From Amphibiibacter pelophylacis (GTDB lineage Bacteria > Pseudomonadota > Gammaproteobacteria > Burkholderiales > Burkholderiaceae_C), in NCBI RefSeq assembly GCF_037688875.1, contig NZ_JAWDIE010000019.1:3869-67868 (forward strand): 64,000 nt of DNA. Direction: 5' to 3'. Below are positions 37,900-46,940 of the stretch, one piece after another (position 1 is the first letter of the stretch; each line of letters opens with the position of its first letter). The translations under genes and the position numbers were made by a program. The notes under the pieces are model-generated. The model saw nothing but the letters and a program-made list of their open reading frames with translations, had not been told where the DNA came from and made no database searches.

Positions 37900-39108
37900 A
37901 TGGGGATGGATGCACTGAAACAGAGCAACGACACCCTTTTTGTGCTGCTGGGCGCGATCATGGTGCTGGCCATGCACGCGGGCTTTGCCTTCCTGGAGCT
38001 GGGCACCGTGCGGCGCAAAAACCAGGTCAACGCGCTGGTCAAGATTCTGGTCGATTTCTCGGTGTCCACCGTGGTCTATTTCGCCGTGGGCTACGGCGTG
38101 GCCTACGGCACGCACTTTTTCGTCAGCGCGCAGGTGCTGGCCGAAAAGAACGGCTACGACCTGGTCAAGTTCTTCTTCCTGCTGACGTTTGCGGCGGCCA
38201 TCCCGGCCATCATCTCGGGCGGCATCGCCGAACGTGCGCGCTTCTGGCCGCAACTGATCGCTACGGCGGTCATCGTCGGCTTCGTCTACCCGGTGTTTGA
38301 AGGCATCGCCTGGAACCGGCACTTTGGCGTGCAGGCCTGGCTGGAAGCCACCACGGGCGCAGCCTTTCACGATTTTGCGGGCAGCATCGTCGTCCACGCC
38401 GTCGGCGGCTGGATCGCCCTGCCCGCCGTCATCCTGCTGGGCGCACGCAGCAACCGCTACCGCAAGGACGGCGTGGTGTCGGCGCACCCGCCTTCCAGCA
38501 TCCCCTTCCTGGCGCTGGGCGCCTGGATCCTGACGGTGGGCTGGTTTGGCTTCAACGTGATGTCGGCGCAGACGATCAGCGGCATTTCGGGCCTGGTCGC
38601 CGTCAATTCGCTGATGGCCATGGTCGGCGGCACGCTGGCCGCGCTGGTGCTGGGCCGCAACGACCCGGGCTTTGTGCACAACGGCCCGCTGGCCGGGCTG
38701 GTGGCGGTGTGCGCGGGCTCGGACCTCATGCACCCGCTGGGCGCGCTCGTGGTCGGCGTGGTCGCCGGAGCGCTCTTCGTCATCATGTTCACCCACACGC
38801 AGAACCGCTGGAAGCTGGACGACGTCCTGGGCGTGTGGCCCCTGCACGGCCTGTGCGGCACCTGGGGCGGTCTGGCCGCCGGCATTTTCGGCCAGACGGC
38901 CCTCGGGGGTCTGGGCGGCGTCAGTTTCATGGCGCAGCTGGCGGGCACCGTGATGGGCGTGGCCTGGGCCCTGCTGGGCGGCTGGATCGTCTACGGCGTG
39001 CTGAAAAAGACGGTCGGCATCCGCCTGAGCCAGGAGGAAGAGTTCAACGGCGCCGATCTGTCCATCCACAAAATCACTGCCACCCCCGAGCGCGAAACCA
39101 ACTGGTGA
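37900..39108 (+). CDS. amt: Ammonium transporter
   Basis: A 402-residue Amt/MEP/Rh-family channel with eleven predicted transmembrane helices. The two pore histidines are present, in HDFAGSIVVHAVGG and in WPLHGLCGTWGG. DFSVSTVVYFAVGYG and FFLLTFAAAIPAIISGGIAERA are typical first-half segments. It conducts ammonium into the cell for assimilation. The start at 37900 has AAGGAG six bases upstream; ATG 37894 touches that box. No N-terminal signal peptide and no adjacent glnK gene are seen, which is less common. The upstream sigma-54 promoter indicates nitrogen-limited expression. Confidence 0.93.
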   Translation: MGMDALKQSNDTLFVLLGAIMVLAMHAGFAFLELGTVRRKNQVNALVKILVDFSVSTVVYFAVGYGVAYGTHFFVSAQVLAEKNGYDLVKFFFLLTFAAAIPAIISGGIAERARFWPQLIATAVIVGFVYPVFEGIAWNRHFGVQAWLEATTGAAFHDFAGSIVVHAVGGWIALPAVILLGARSNRYRKDGVVSAHPPSSIPFLALGAWILTVGWFGFNVMSAQTISGISGLVAVNSLMAMVGGTLAALVLGRNDPGFVHNGPLAGLVAVCAGSDLMHPLGALVVGVVAGALFVIMFTHTQNRWKLDDVLGVWPLHGLCGTWGGLAAGIFGQTALGGLGGVSFMAQLAGTVMGVAWALLGGWIVYGVLKKTVGIRLSQEEEFNGADLSIHKITATPERETNW

Positions 39109-39136
39109 GGCCACGCAAAAAATTCGCAAAAACCGC

Positions 39137-39165
39137 TTGACAGCCGTTCATACAGCGTTCATAAT
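39137..39165 (+). promoter_or_regulatory. Sigma-70 promoter of the initiator tRNA gene
   Basis: TTGACA (39137-39142), a 17-base spacer and CATAAT (39160-39165) give a near-consensus promoter 13 bp ahead of the tRNA, as expected for a strongly expressed stable RNA. Confidence 0.88.
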
Positions 39166-39177
39166 TCATTCTTCTGT

Positions 39178-39254
<77 letters not shown>

Positions 39255-39281
39255 AAATTCTGGCTTGTTGATTAAGCACTT

Positions 39282-39310
39282 AAAGGCTCACAGCGATGTG
39301 GGCCTTTTTT
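39282..39310 (+). terminator. Rho-independent terminator after tRNA-fMet
   Basis: AAAGGCTCACA, a GCGA tetraloop, and TGTGGGCCTTT form an 11-bp stem with one T-G wobble, followed by a T-run. Confidence 0.9.
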
Positions 39311-39360
39311 GTTTTTAGGGCGGGTGTGTTGCTCTGTCACTTCTGGCACGTCACACACAA

Positions 39361-39392
39361 AAAAGCCCACGACCTTTCAGCCGCAGGCTTTT
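39361..39392 (-). terminator. Terminator of ssb
   Basis: On the minus strand AAAAGCC and GGCTTTT flank an 18-base loop and run into TTTTTTG, 20 bases after the ssb stop codon. The stem is short but the T-run and position are right. Confidence 0.6.
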
Positions 39393-39411
39393 GCATGAAA
39401 TCGCTGACAGG

Positions 39412-39927
39412 TCAGAACGGAATATCGTCGTCCTCATAGCTGCTGTAAGACGCTGGGGCCGGAGCGGGGGCGGCGCTGGCAGGCGTCTGCTGGCGGGGCG
39501 CCTGGCGCGGTGCCGGAGCGGGGCTGCCGTAATCGGCGTCAGACGGGGCGCTGCGCTGGCCACCACCACCCATACTGCCCGAACCGCCGTCCTCGCGACC
39601 GCCCAACATCTGCATCTGGTCGGCGATGATCTCGGTGGTGTAGGTGTCGCGGCCTTCCTTGTCCTGCCACTTGCGCGTCTTCAGGCGCCCTTCGATATAC
39701 ACCGGGCGCCCTTTCTTCAGATACTGCCCAGCGATCTCGGCCAGCTTGTCATACATGACGACGCGGTGCCACTCGGTTTCTTCCTGGCGCTCGCCGCTGT
39801 CGCGGCTCTTCCACTGGCGGCTGGTGGCCAGGGTGATGTTGCACACCATGGCGCCGCTGGGGGTGGATCGGGTTTCAGGGTCTCGGCCCAGGTTGCCGAT
39901 CAGGATGACTTTGTTGATGGATGCCAT
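39412..39927 (-). CDS. ssb: Single-stranded DNA-binding protein
   Basis: A 171-residue SSB that coats single-stranded DNA in replication and repair. The OB fold (2-110) has INKVILIGNLGRDPETR, WHRVVMYDKLAEIAGQYLKKG and VYIEGRLKTRKWQDKEGRD. A Gly/Pro/Ala/Ser-rich linker leads to the conserved acidic tip DDDIPF, which recruits partners including RecQ, encoded next door in the opposite direction. ATG 39927 follows AAGGAG at seven bases; the 13-codon upstream extension lacks similarity. Confidence 0.97.
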   Translation of the reverse strand: MASINKVILIGNLGRDPETRSTPSGAMVCNITLATSRQWKSRDSGERQEETEWHRVVMYDKLAEIAGQYLKKGRPVYIEGRLKTRKWQDKEGRDTYTTEIIADQMQMLGGREDGGSGSMGGGGQRSAPSDADYGSPAPAPRQAPRQQTPASAAPAPAPASYSSYEDDDIPF

Positions 39928-40047
39928 GGGGCACTCCTTGCACGGGTTCGAAAAAAGGGGGTTCACCGCAGTGAATGACTCTGATTATGCCCGCAATCGC
40001 CCGCCCGGCCGATCGCCCTAGCGGGGGGTGCCGCTACAATCTGGCGG

Positions 40048-41958
40048 ATGTCCGCGCCCTTTGCTCCACCCCTGAACGCCCCCGGCCCCGAGGCCCAGCT
40101 GCAGGTGCTGCGAGAGGTCTTCGGCTACCGGGAATTCCGCCTGCAGCAGGGCGACGTCATCGCCCACGCCAGCGGGGGCGGCAGCGCCCTGGTGCTGATG
40201 CCCACGGGCGGCGGCAAGAGCCTGTGCTATCAGGTCCCGGCCATTGCCCGCCACCGCGCGGGCCTGGGTGTGACGCTGGTCGTCAGCCCGCTGATTGCCC
40301 TGATGCACGACCAGGTCGAAGCCCTGCGCGAAGCTGGGGTGGCCGCCGCCGGGCTGACCTCGGCGCTGGATGGCGACGCCGCGCGCCAGATCGAGCGCGA
40401 CTGGGTCAGCGGCCGGCTCACCCTGCTCTACGCCGCGCCCGAGCGCGTCACCCAGCCGCGCTTCCTGGCCATGCTGGACGCGCTGCAGGGGCGCGGTCAG
40501 CTCAGCCTGATCGCCATCGACGAAGCGCACTGCGTCAGCCAGTGGGGCCACGATTTCCGCGAGCACTATCTGCAGCTCTCCCTGCTGCACGAGCGCTACC
40601 CGGCCGTGCCGCGCCTGGCGCTGACCGCCACCGCCGACCAGCACACGCGGCAGGACATCGTCCAGCGCCTGGATCTGCAGGATGCGCGCCTGTTCATCAG
40701 CAGTTTCGACCGCCCCAACATCTTCTATACCGTGGTGGACAAGGACAAGCCGCGCCAGCAGCTGCTCGATTTCCTGCGCAGCCAGCCCATCGGTGACAGC
40801 GGCATCGTCTACTGCCAGAGCCGAAAAAGCGTCGAACAGGTCGCCGCCTTCCTGGTCCAGGAGGGCTTTGACGCCCTGCCCTACCACGCCGGCCTGGACG
40901 CGGCCGTGCGCCAGACGCACCAGAACCGCTTCCTGCGCGAGGACGCGGTCATCATGGTGGCCACCATTGCCTTCGGCATGGGCATCGATAAGCCCGACGT
41001 GCGCTTTGTCGCGCACCTTGATCTGCCGCGCAGCATCGAGAGCTATTACCAGGAAACCGGCCGCGCCGGACGCGATGGCGCCCCCGCGCGCGCCTGGATG
41101 TGCGTGGGCGCAGGCGACGTGATGCAGCAGCGCCGCATGATCGAAGCCAGCCCCGCCGACGACACCTTCAAGCGCCTGCAGGGCCGCAAGCTGGACGCGC
41201 TGCTGGCGCTGACCGAGGCGCACGACTGCCGCCGCGTCCACCTGCTGGACTATTTCGGCGAAGCCTCCAGGCCGTGCGGCCACTGCGACAACTGCGTCAG
41301 CCCGCCCCAGACCTGGGACGCCACGCGGGCCACCCAGCAGGCGCTGAGCACCGTCTACCGCCTGGCGCGCCACGGCGAGAACGGCTTTGCGCCGACCGCC
41401 TTCGGCGCCACCCACCTGATCGACGTGCTGCAGGGCAAAGCCAGTGAAAAGGTACGCGAATACGGCCACGAGCGCCTGAGCACCTTTGGCATCGGCAAGG
41501 ACATCGACGCGATGCAGTGGCGCCAGGTGGTGCGCCACGCGCTGGCCCGCCACCTGCTGCGCGCCGAAGGCGACTGGGGCGCGCTGGCGCTGGACGACGG
41601 CGCCCGCCCCGTGCTGCGCGGCGAGCAGGCCGTTCACCTGCGCGTCCTGGAGCCGCGCCGCGCCGTGCGCAGTCCCACCTTCAAACAGGAGCGCAGCCGC
41701 CGCGCCAGCACCCTGGACACCAGCGACTGGTCCAGCGGCGACATCGCCCGCTGGGACGCCCTGCGCGCCTGGCGCTCCGAGGTCGCCCGCCAGCACGATG
41801 TGCCGGTTTACGTCATTTTCAACAACGCCAGCCTGGCCGACATGGCCCAGCGCAACCCGTCCAGCCTGGACGAACTCGCCGACGTCCAGGGCGTGGGCGC
41901 CAAAAAACTGCAGGCTTACGGCGAAGAGTTGATCACGCTGCTGGGTCGGGTGCGCTGA
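40048..41958 (+). CDS. recQ: ATP-dependent DNA helicase RecQ
   Basis: A 636-residue RecQ. Motif I is MPTGGGKSLCYQVPA, motif II IDEAHCVSQWGHDFR, motif III ALTATAD, and motif VI QETGRAGRDG. The RecQ-Ct zinc cysteines are visible (upstream Cys, then CGHCDNC), followed by the winged helix and a C-terminal HRDC domain (WDALRAWRSEVARQHDVPVYVIF...). It unwinds DNA at forks and in RecF-pathway repair. TACAAT lies at 40035-40040, only eight bases before the ATG, so the message may be nearly leaderless. The 3' end overlaps nsrR by 26 bp tail-to-tail. Confidence 0.95.
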   Translation: MSAPFAPPLNAPGPEAQLQVLREVFGYREFRLQQGDVIAHASGGGSALVLMPTGGGKSLCYQVPAIARHRAGLGVTLVVSPLIALMHDQVEALREAGVAAAGLTSALDGDAARQIERDWVSGRLTLLYAAPERVTQPRFLAMLDALQGRGQLSLIAIDEAHCVSQWGHDFREHYLQLSLLHERYPAVPRLALTATADQHTRQDIVQRLDLQDARLFISSFDRPNIFYTVVDKDKPRQQLLDFLRSQPIGDSGIVYCQSRKSVEQVAAFLVQEGFDALPYHAGLDAAVRQTHQNRFLREDAVIMVATIAFGMGIDKPDVRFVAHLDLPRSIESYYQETGRAGRDGAPARAWMCVGAGDVMQQRRMIEASPADDTFKRLQGRKLDALLALTEAHDCRRVHLLDYFGEASRPCGHCDNCVSPPQTWDATRATQQALSTVYRLARHGENGFAPTAFGATHLIDVLQGKASEKVREYGHERLSTFGIGKDIDAMQWRQVVRHALARHLLRAEGDWGALALDDGARPVLRGEQAVHLRVLEPRRAVRSPTFKQERSRRASTLDTSDWSSGDIARWDALRAWRSEVARQHDVPVYVIFNNASLADMAQRNPSSLDELADVQGVGAKKLQAYGEELITLLGRVR

Positions 41959-42397
41959 CAGCGCTGTCCTGCCGGTGCAAACGCACAATCACCTCGCGGG
42001 TGGGCGGCGTCACCGCGTCGGCCAGGGTGTGTTCGTCCAGTCGGGCATAGAAGGCGGCTTCGGCGTCACCCAGCAGGCTTTTCAGGCCGCAGCGACCGCG
42101 CAGCGCGCAAGGCGGGCTGGCGCAGTCGATCAGGCCATTGCCGCGCTCCAGCGTGCGCACCAGGTGCCCCAGGCGCGACTGCGCCATGTCGGGCGCCAGG
42201 CGCACGCCGCCGCCTTTGCCGCGCACGCTGTTCAGCCAGCCCTGCTGGCCCATGAACTGCACGACCTTGCTCAGGTGGTTGTGCGCCACGCCCAGGCGCT
42301 GCGCGATCTGGGCGATGGTCACGGCGTCGTCAGGCGGTACGCCGCCCAGGTACATCAGCACCCGCAGACCCAGATCGGTGAACAGTGTCAGCTGCAT
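41933..42397 (-). CDS. nsrR: Nitric-oxide-sensing repressor NsrR (Rrf2 family)
   Basis: A 154-residue Rrf2-family repressor. The N-terminal winged helix MQLTLFTDLGLRVLMYLG...VTIAQIAQRLGVAHNHLSKVVQ is the NsrR type. The iron-sulfur ligands Cys92, Cys97 and Cys103 have the CX4CX5C spacing of E. coli NsrR. Nitric oxide destroys the cluster and lifts repression. The start is ATG 42397 (GGGAG upstream). It follows hmp by 55 bp and shares its orientation, so hmp-nsrR forms an autoregulated operon with the operator at 43687-43711. Confidence 0.93.
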   Translation of the reverse strand: MQLTLFTDLGLRVLMYLGGVPPDDAVTIAQIAQRLGVAHNHLSKVVQFMGQQGWLNSVRGKGGGVRLAPDMAQSRLGHLVRTLERGNGLIDCASPPCALRGRCGLKSLLGDAEAAFYARLDEHTLADAVTPPTREVIVRLHRQDSAVSAPDPAA

Positions 42398-42452
42398 GAA
42401 ACGCTCCCGCACGGCCCAGAAACAGGCCGATGCGCATTGTCTCCGCTGGCGC

Positions 42453-43664
42453 TTACTCTTTCACGCCGCCCGTACCAAAAGCCTCAACGTGGATGCGCTC
42501 CGGCGCGTAGCCCAGCGCACGCAGCGCCTGGATCTGCGTCAGCATGAAGCCCTGCGGGCCGCAGACATAGGCGTCGGCATCAGCGGGCAGCAGCCCCTGC
42601 GCGTGCAGGGCAGCCAGGTCCAGACGGCCGACCGCCTCGCACGATCCGGCGGGCGAGCCCTGACCGTCCTCGTGCACGATCCAGGCGCTGCTGCGGGGCA
42701 TGTCTGCCAGCAGTTCGCGCACGCGCGGGCCGAAAACCTGCACGGCAGCGCTGCGGGCGGCATGAAGGAAGCGCACCGGGCGCTGCGGCGCGGTGGCACG
42801 CAGATGCTCCAGCATCGCCAGCATGGGCGTGATGCCGATGCCGCCGCTGATCAGCAGCACGGGCGTGTCGCGGTCTTCATGCAGGAAGAAATCGCCCTGG
42901 GGCGGTGAAACCTCCAGCACATCACCCGCCTGGAAGTGGTCATGCAGGTGATTGGACACCATGCCCGGCACATCGCCCGGCCGGGCTTCGCGCGTCACCG
43001 AAATGCGCAGGTAGCCCTTGCCCGGCGCGTCCGACAGGGTGTACTGGCGCGGCTGGCGGTAGCCCAGTTCAGGGACGATCACGCGCAGCGTCAGGAACTG
43101 GCCGGGGCGCCACAGGGGCAGCGGACCGCCATCGGCCGGGCACAGGTAGAAGGACGAAACCTCGGCGCTCTCCGCCTCGCGGCGCTCGATGCGGAAGCTG
43201 CGCCAGCCCGTCCAGCCGCCCTCAATGGCCGCTGACTGGTTGTACAGCTTCTGCTCCATGCCAATCAGGATGTCGGCCAACTGGCCGTAGGCCGCCGCCC
43301 ACGCCTGGACCAGCTCGGGTGTCGCGGCGTCGCCCAGCACTTCGCCCAGGCTGGCCAGCAGGTGGCGCCCGACGATGGCGTAATGCTCCTGGCGGATGTT
43401 CAGGCTGACGTGGCGCGCGGCAATGCGCTCCAGCACCGGCATCAGCACGCCGGGGTTGTCGATGTGCAGGGCGTAGGCCGCGACGGCGGCGGCCAGCGCC
43501 TGCTGCTGATCGCCCTTGCGCTGGTGACCCTGGTTGAAGTGTTCGCGCAGCTCGGGGTTGTGCGAGAGCATGCGCGCGTAAAAGTGGCTGGTCAGCGCCT
43601 CGCCGTGCTGCTGAAGGACGGGCGCGGTGCCGCGAACGAGGTCACGTGTGGTCTGGTCGAGCAT
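42453..43664 (-). CDS. hmp: Flavohaemoprotein, nitric oxide dioxygenase
   Basis: A 403-residue Hmp that converts nitric oxide to nitrate using oxygen and NAD(P)H. The globin domain (1-140) has proximal His85 in IAARHVSLNIRQEHYAIVG. The FAD domain contains RQYTLSDAPGKGYLRISV, and the NAD domain LLISGGIGITPMLAML and the C-terminal HVEAFGTG. Length matches E. coli Hmp (396). It is the first gene of hmp-nsrR, and its promoter carries the NsrR operator. Confidence 0.96.
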   Translation of the reverse strand: MLDQTTRDLVRGTAPVLQQHGEALTSHFYARMLSHNPELREHFNQGHQRKGDQQQALAAAVAAYALHIDNPGVLMPVLERIAARHVSLNIRQEHYAIVGRHLLASLGEVLGDAATPELVQAWAAAYGQLADILIGMEQKLYNQSAAIEGGWTGWRSFRIERREAESAEVSSFYLCPADGGPLPLWRPGQFLTLRVIVPELGYRQPRQYTLSDAPGKGYLRISVTREARPGDVPGMVSNHLHDHFQAGDVLEVSPPQGDFFLHEDRDTPVLLISGGIGITPMLAMLEHLRATAPQRPVRFLHAARSAAVQVFGPRVRELLADMPRSSAWIVHEDGQGSPAGSCEAVGRLDLAALHAQGLLPADADAYVCGPQGFMLTQIQALRALGYAPERIHVEAFGTGGVKE

Positions 43665-43686
43665 GAGAGCTTTCAGTGAGTGGTTA

Positions 43687-43711
43687 ATAAATGCATTTTA
43701 AATGCATTTAT
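43687..43711. promoter_or_regulatory. NsrR operator upstream of hmp
   Basis: ATAAATGCATTT, one central base, and AAATGCATTTAT form a perfect 12-1-12 inverted repeat that matches the NsrR consensus AAGATGCATTT-N-AAATGCATCTT in its core. It lies 22 bp upstream of the hmp start codon, so bound NsrR would block the promoter or early elongation. Confidence 0.9.
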
Positions 43712-43750
43712 GTCGCACCCACAAGAAATGACACAACCCGACAGAAAGAC

Positions 43751-44731
43751 TCAGCCGGTGCGCACCCCGCGCCGGTGCAGAATCTCGCCCACGATGCCGC
43801 GCCGGAACAGCAGCACGCACAGCACGAAAATCAGCCCGATGACGATGGTCACCGATTCGCCCAGGCCGTTGAACCAGTCGATGCCGGTCAGGCTGGCAAA
43901 AGCGCGGCCGACGTTGCCCAGGCGGTTTTCCAGGATCACGATGATGGCCGCGCCCACGACGGGGCCCAGCAGCGTGCCCATGCCGCCGATCAGCGTCATC
44001 AGGATCACGAGGCCGGATGTGGCCCAGTAGACATCGGTCAGCGTGGCGAAGCCCAGCACCAGGGTTTTGGTCGAACCGGCCAGGCCCGTCAGCGCCGCCG
44101 ACAGCACAAAAGCCAGCAGCTTGAAGCGGTCAGCCGGGTAGCCCAGCGAAATGGCGCGCGGTTCGTTGTCCTTGATGGCGCGCAGCACCTGCCCGAAGGG
44201 CGAATGCACCACGCGCGCCACCAGGGCAAAACCGGCCACGGCCACGGCCAGCACCAGGTAGTAGAGCGCGGTGTCGCTGGACAGATCGATCAGGCCCAGC
44301 AGCTGGCCACGCGGCACGCCCTGCAGTCCGTCCTCGCCGCCCGTGAAAGGCGCCTGCAGGCACAGAAAGTAGAACATCTGCGCCAGCGCCAGCGTGATCA
44401 TCGAAAAGTAGATGCCCTGGCGACGGATGGCGATCCAGCCCATGACCGCGCCCAAAGCCGCCGCGAACAGCGTGCCCGCCACGATGCCGCCCAGCGGGCC
44501 CCAGCCCTGGCTGGCGGCCAGATAGCCGGTGACGTAAGACGCTCCGCCAAAAAACGCGGCGTGGCCGAAGGACAGCAGGCCGGTGTAGCCCAGCAGCAGG
44601 TTGAAGGCGCAGGCAAACAGGGCGAAGCACAGCAGCTTCATCATGAACACCGGGTAAACCACCAGCGGGGCCAGCAGGCCCGCCAGCAGCAGCACGGCGT
44701 AGAGGATCAGGTTGGCGCGGTTGGACATCAT
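43751..44731 (-). CDS. livM: Branched-chain amino-acid ABC transporter permease LivM
   Basis: A 326-residue LivM-type permease with eight to ten hydrophobic helices. Recognisable blocks are NLLLGYTGLLSFGHAAFFGGASYVTGYLA and the EAA-like loop RAIKDNEPRAISLGYPADRFKLLAFVLSAALTGLAGS, which contacts the ATPase subunits. GLVILMTLIGGMGTLLGPVVGAA is also present. It is the last gene of livG-F-K-H-M, seven bases after livH. Confidence 0.93.
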   Translation of the reverse strand: MMSNRANLILYAVLLLAGLLAPLVVYPVFMMKLLCFALFACAFNLLLGYTGLLSFGHAAFFGGASYVTGYLAASQGWGPLGGIVAGTLFAAALGAVMGWIAIRRQGIYFSMITLALAQMFYFLCLQAPFTGGEDGLQGVPRGQLLGLIDLSSDTALYYLVLAVAVAGFALVARVVHSPFGQVLRAIKDNEPRAISLGYPADRFKLLAFVLSAALTGLAGSTKTLVLGFATLTDVYWATSGLVILMTLIGGMGTLLGPVVGAAIIVILENRLGNVGRAFASLTGIDWFNGLGESVTIVIGLIFVLCVLLFRRGIVGEILHRRGVRTG

Positions 44732-44738
44732 CGGGCCT

Positions 44739-45623
44739 TCATTTCTCTTTGCCGAACAGGCCGGCCGGACGCAGGATCAGCACCAGCACCATGATGACGA
44801 ACACCACCGTGCTGGACGCCTGCGGGTAGAACACGCGGGTCAGTCCCTCGATGACGCCCAGCGCCAGGCCGGTGACGATGGCGCCCAGAATCGAGCCCAT
44901 GCCGCCAATGACCACCACGGCGAAGACGACGATGATCAGGTGCGAGCCCATCAGCGGCGAAACCTGCATCACCGGCGCGGCCAGCACCCCGGCCAGGCCC
45001 GCCAGCGCCACGCCAAAGCCGTAGGTCAGCGTGATCATGCGCGGCACGTTGACGCCGAACGATTCCACCAGACGCGGGTTTTCGGTGCCTGCGCGCAAAA
45101 GCGCTCCCAGCCGGGTTTTCTCGATGACGAACCAGGTCGCGAAGCACACCGCCAGCGAGGCCACGACCACCCAGGCGCGGTAATTGGGCAGGATCATGAA
45201 GCCCAGGTTGGTCGCGCCCTGCAGCAGGTCGGGCGTGTCGTAGCTCTGGCCCGAAGCGCCGTAGATGGAGCGGAAAATGCCCTCGATCAGCAGCGTCAGC
45301 CCGAAGGTCAGCAGCAGGCCGTAGAGATGATCCAGGCGGTAGAGCCAGCGCAGCATGGTCTTTTCAATGACGATGCCCAGCAGCCCCACGACCAGCGGCG
45401 CCAGGACCAGCATCACCCAGTAGTTCAGACCGAGGTAGTTTGCCCCCATCCAGGCCAGCATGGCGCCCAGCATGAACAGGGCACCGTGGGCGAAGTTGAT
45501 GACATTGAGCAGGCCGAAAATCACGGCCAGCCCCAGGCTGAGCACCGCGTAAAAGCTGCCATTGACCAGCCCCAGAAGGAGCTGGCCCAGCAGGGCCACC
45601 AGGGGGACGCCAAACAGTTCCAT
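44739..45623 (-). CDS. livH: Branched-chain amino-acid ABC transporter permease LivH
   Basis: A 294-residue LivH-type permease that pairs with LivM. It has GLVNGSFYAVLSLGLAVIFGLLNVINFAHGALFMLGAM at the N-terminus, the cytoplasmic loop LLRAGTENPRLVESFGVNVPRMITLTYGFGVALAGLAG, and VFAVVVIGGMGSILGAIVTGLALGVIE. These are the standard LivH blocks. It lies 27 bp after livK and 7 bp before livM. Confidence 0.93.
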   Translation of the reverse strand: MELFGVPLVALLGQLLLGLVNGSFYAVLSLGLAVIFGLLNVINFAHGALFMLGAMLAWMGANYLGLNYWVMLVLAPLVVGLLGIVIEKTMLRWLYRLDHLYGLLLTFGLTLLIEGIFRSIYGASGQSYDTPDLLQGATNLGFMILPNYRAWVVVASLAVCFATWFVIEKTRLGALLRAGTENPRLVESFGVNVPRMITLTYGFGVALAGLAGVLAAPVMQVSPLMGSHLIIVVFAVVVIGGMGSILGAIVTGLALGVIEGLTRVFYPQASSTVVFVIMVLVLILRPAGLFGKEK

Positions 45624-45650
45624 AGGGCTTTCCGCTTGCGGTATCAGGGC

Positions 45651-46850
45651 TTATTTCTTGACCAGGCTGCACTTGGATTCGGCCAGCGTGGTGTAGGCCT
45701 TGCTGCCCGGCACGGTCTGCAGCAGCTTGTAGTAATCCCAGGGCTTGGTCGATTCGGCGGGCGTTTTCACCTGCAACAGATACATGTCGCGCACCATGCG
45801 GCCGTCGGCGCGGATGGTGCCGTTCTTGACGAACATGTCGTTGATCGGCGTCTTGCGCAGCTGCTCCATCACCTTGGCGCCGTCGGTCGTCCCGGCGGCC
45901 TTGACCGCCTTCAGCCAGGTCAGGGTGGCCGAGTAGTCGGCGGCCTGCAGGCTGCTGGGCATGCGCTTGAATTTCTCGATGAAGCGCGATGCGAACTTGC
46001 GCGTGTCGTCGTTCTGGTCCCAGTACCAGCTGTCGGTGACCAGCAGGCCCTGCGCGGTTTTCAGGCCCAGGCTGTGGATGTCGTTGATGAACACCAGCAG
46101 GCCAGCCAGCTTCATGGTCTTGGTGATGCCGAACTCGTTGGCCGCCTTGACGCTGTTGATGAAATCGCCGCCCGCGTTGGCCAGGCCCAGCACCTGCGCC
46201 TTGGAGGCCTGCGCCTGCAGCAGGAAGGACGAGAAATCCGACGCACCCAGCGGGTGGCGCACTGCGCCGGCCACCGTGCCGCCGCTGCCCTTGACGATTT
46301 CGGTCGCGTCTTTTTCGAGCGAATGGCCGAAGGCGTAATCGGCGGTCAGGAAGTACCAGCTCTTGTCGCCCTTGTCGACCAGGGCCTTGGCCGACACGCG
46401 GGCCAGCGCCACGGTGTCGTAGGCGTAGTGGACGTTGTAGGGCGTGCAGTCCTCGTTGGTCAGGCGCGAAGAGCCCGCGCCGATGATGAAATAAGGCACT
46501 TTCTTGTCGGCCATGATGCGCGCCGTGGCCAGAGCGGCGGCCGAATTGGTGCCGCCCACGACCATGTTCACACCCTGCTGATCCACCCATTCGCGGGCCT
46601 TGGTGGCAGCGACGTCGGCCTTGTTCTGGTGATCGGCGGTCAGCACCTCGATCTTGCGGCCCAGCACGTTGCCGCCGAAATCAGCCACAGCCATTTTGAT
46701 GGCTTCGCCACCGGCCTGGCCGTCGATGTCCGAATAGACGCCCGACATGTCGGTGATGAAACCGATGCGAACCGGGCCGGTTTGCGCGTGGGCGGCGGTA
46801 GCCAGCAGGCTGGCCAGAGCGAGGGCGGTGATTTTCAGGGTCTGTTTCAT
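45651..46850 (-). CDS. livK: Periplasmic substrate-binding protein of the Liv transporter
   Basis: A 399-residue type I periplasmic binding protein. The signal peptide (about 1-22) ends in ATAAHAQ. The mature start TGPVRIGFITDMSGVYSDIDGQAGGEAIKMAVADFGGNVLGRKIE is typical of LivK/HAAT proteins. In Burkholderiales such proteins also bind aromatic acids or amides, so the ligand is not certain despite the name. ATG 46850 has GGAG upstream. It is placed between the two ATPase genes and the permeases in the operon. Confidence 0.88.
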   Translation of the reverse strand: MKQTLKITALALASLLATAAHAQTGPVRIGFITDMSGVYSDIDGQAGGEAIKMAVADFGGNVLGRKIEVLTADHQNKADVAATKAREWVDQQGVNMVVGGTNSAAALATARIMADKKVPYFIIGAGSSRLTNEDCTPYNVHYAYDTVALARVSAKALVDKGDKSWYFLTADYAFGHSLEKDATEIVKGSGGTVAGAVRHPLGASDFSSFLLQAQASKAQVLGLANAGGDFINSVKAANEFGITKTMKLAGLLVFINDIHSLGLKTAQGLLVTDSWYWDQNDDTRKFASRFIEKFKRMPSSLQAADYSATLTWLKAVKAAGTTDGAKVMEQLRKTPINDMFVKNGTIRADGRMVRDMYLLQVKTPAESTKPWDYYKLLQTVPGSKAYTTLAESKCSLVKK

Positions 46851-46940
46851 GGGAAGGCTCCGTTCTTTCGGGGTCAAGTTCAGGATGTCAAAAAAGGACA
46901 GCCGCCCGTGCGCAAAAGAGGCGCCGGGCGCTGGCGGGCG

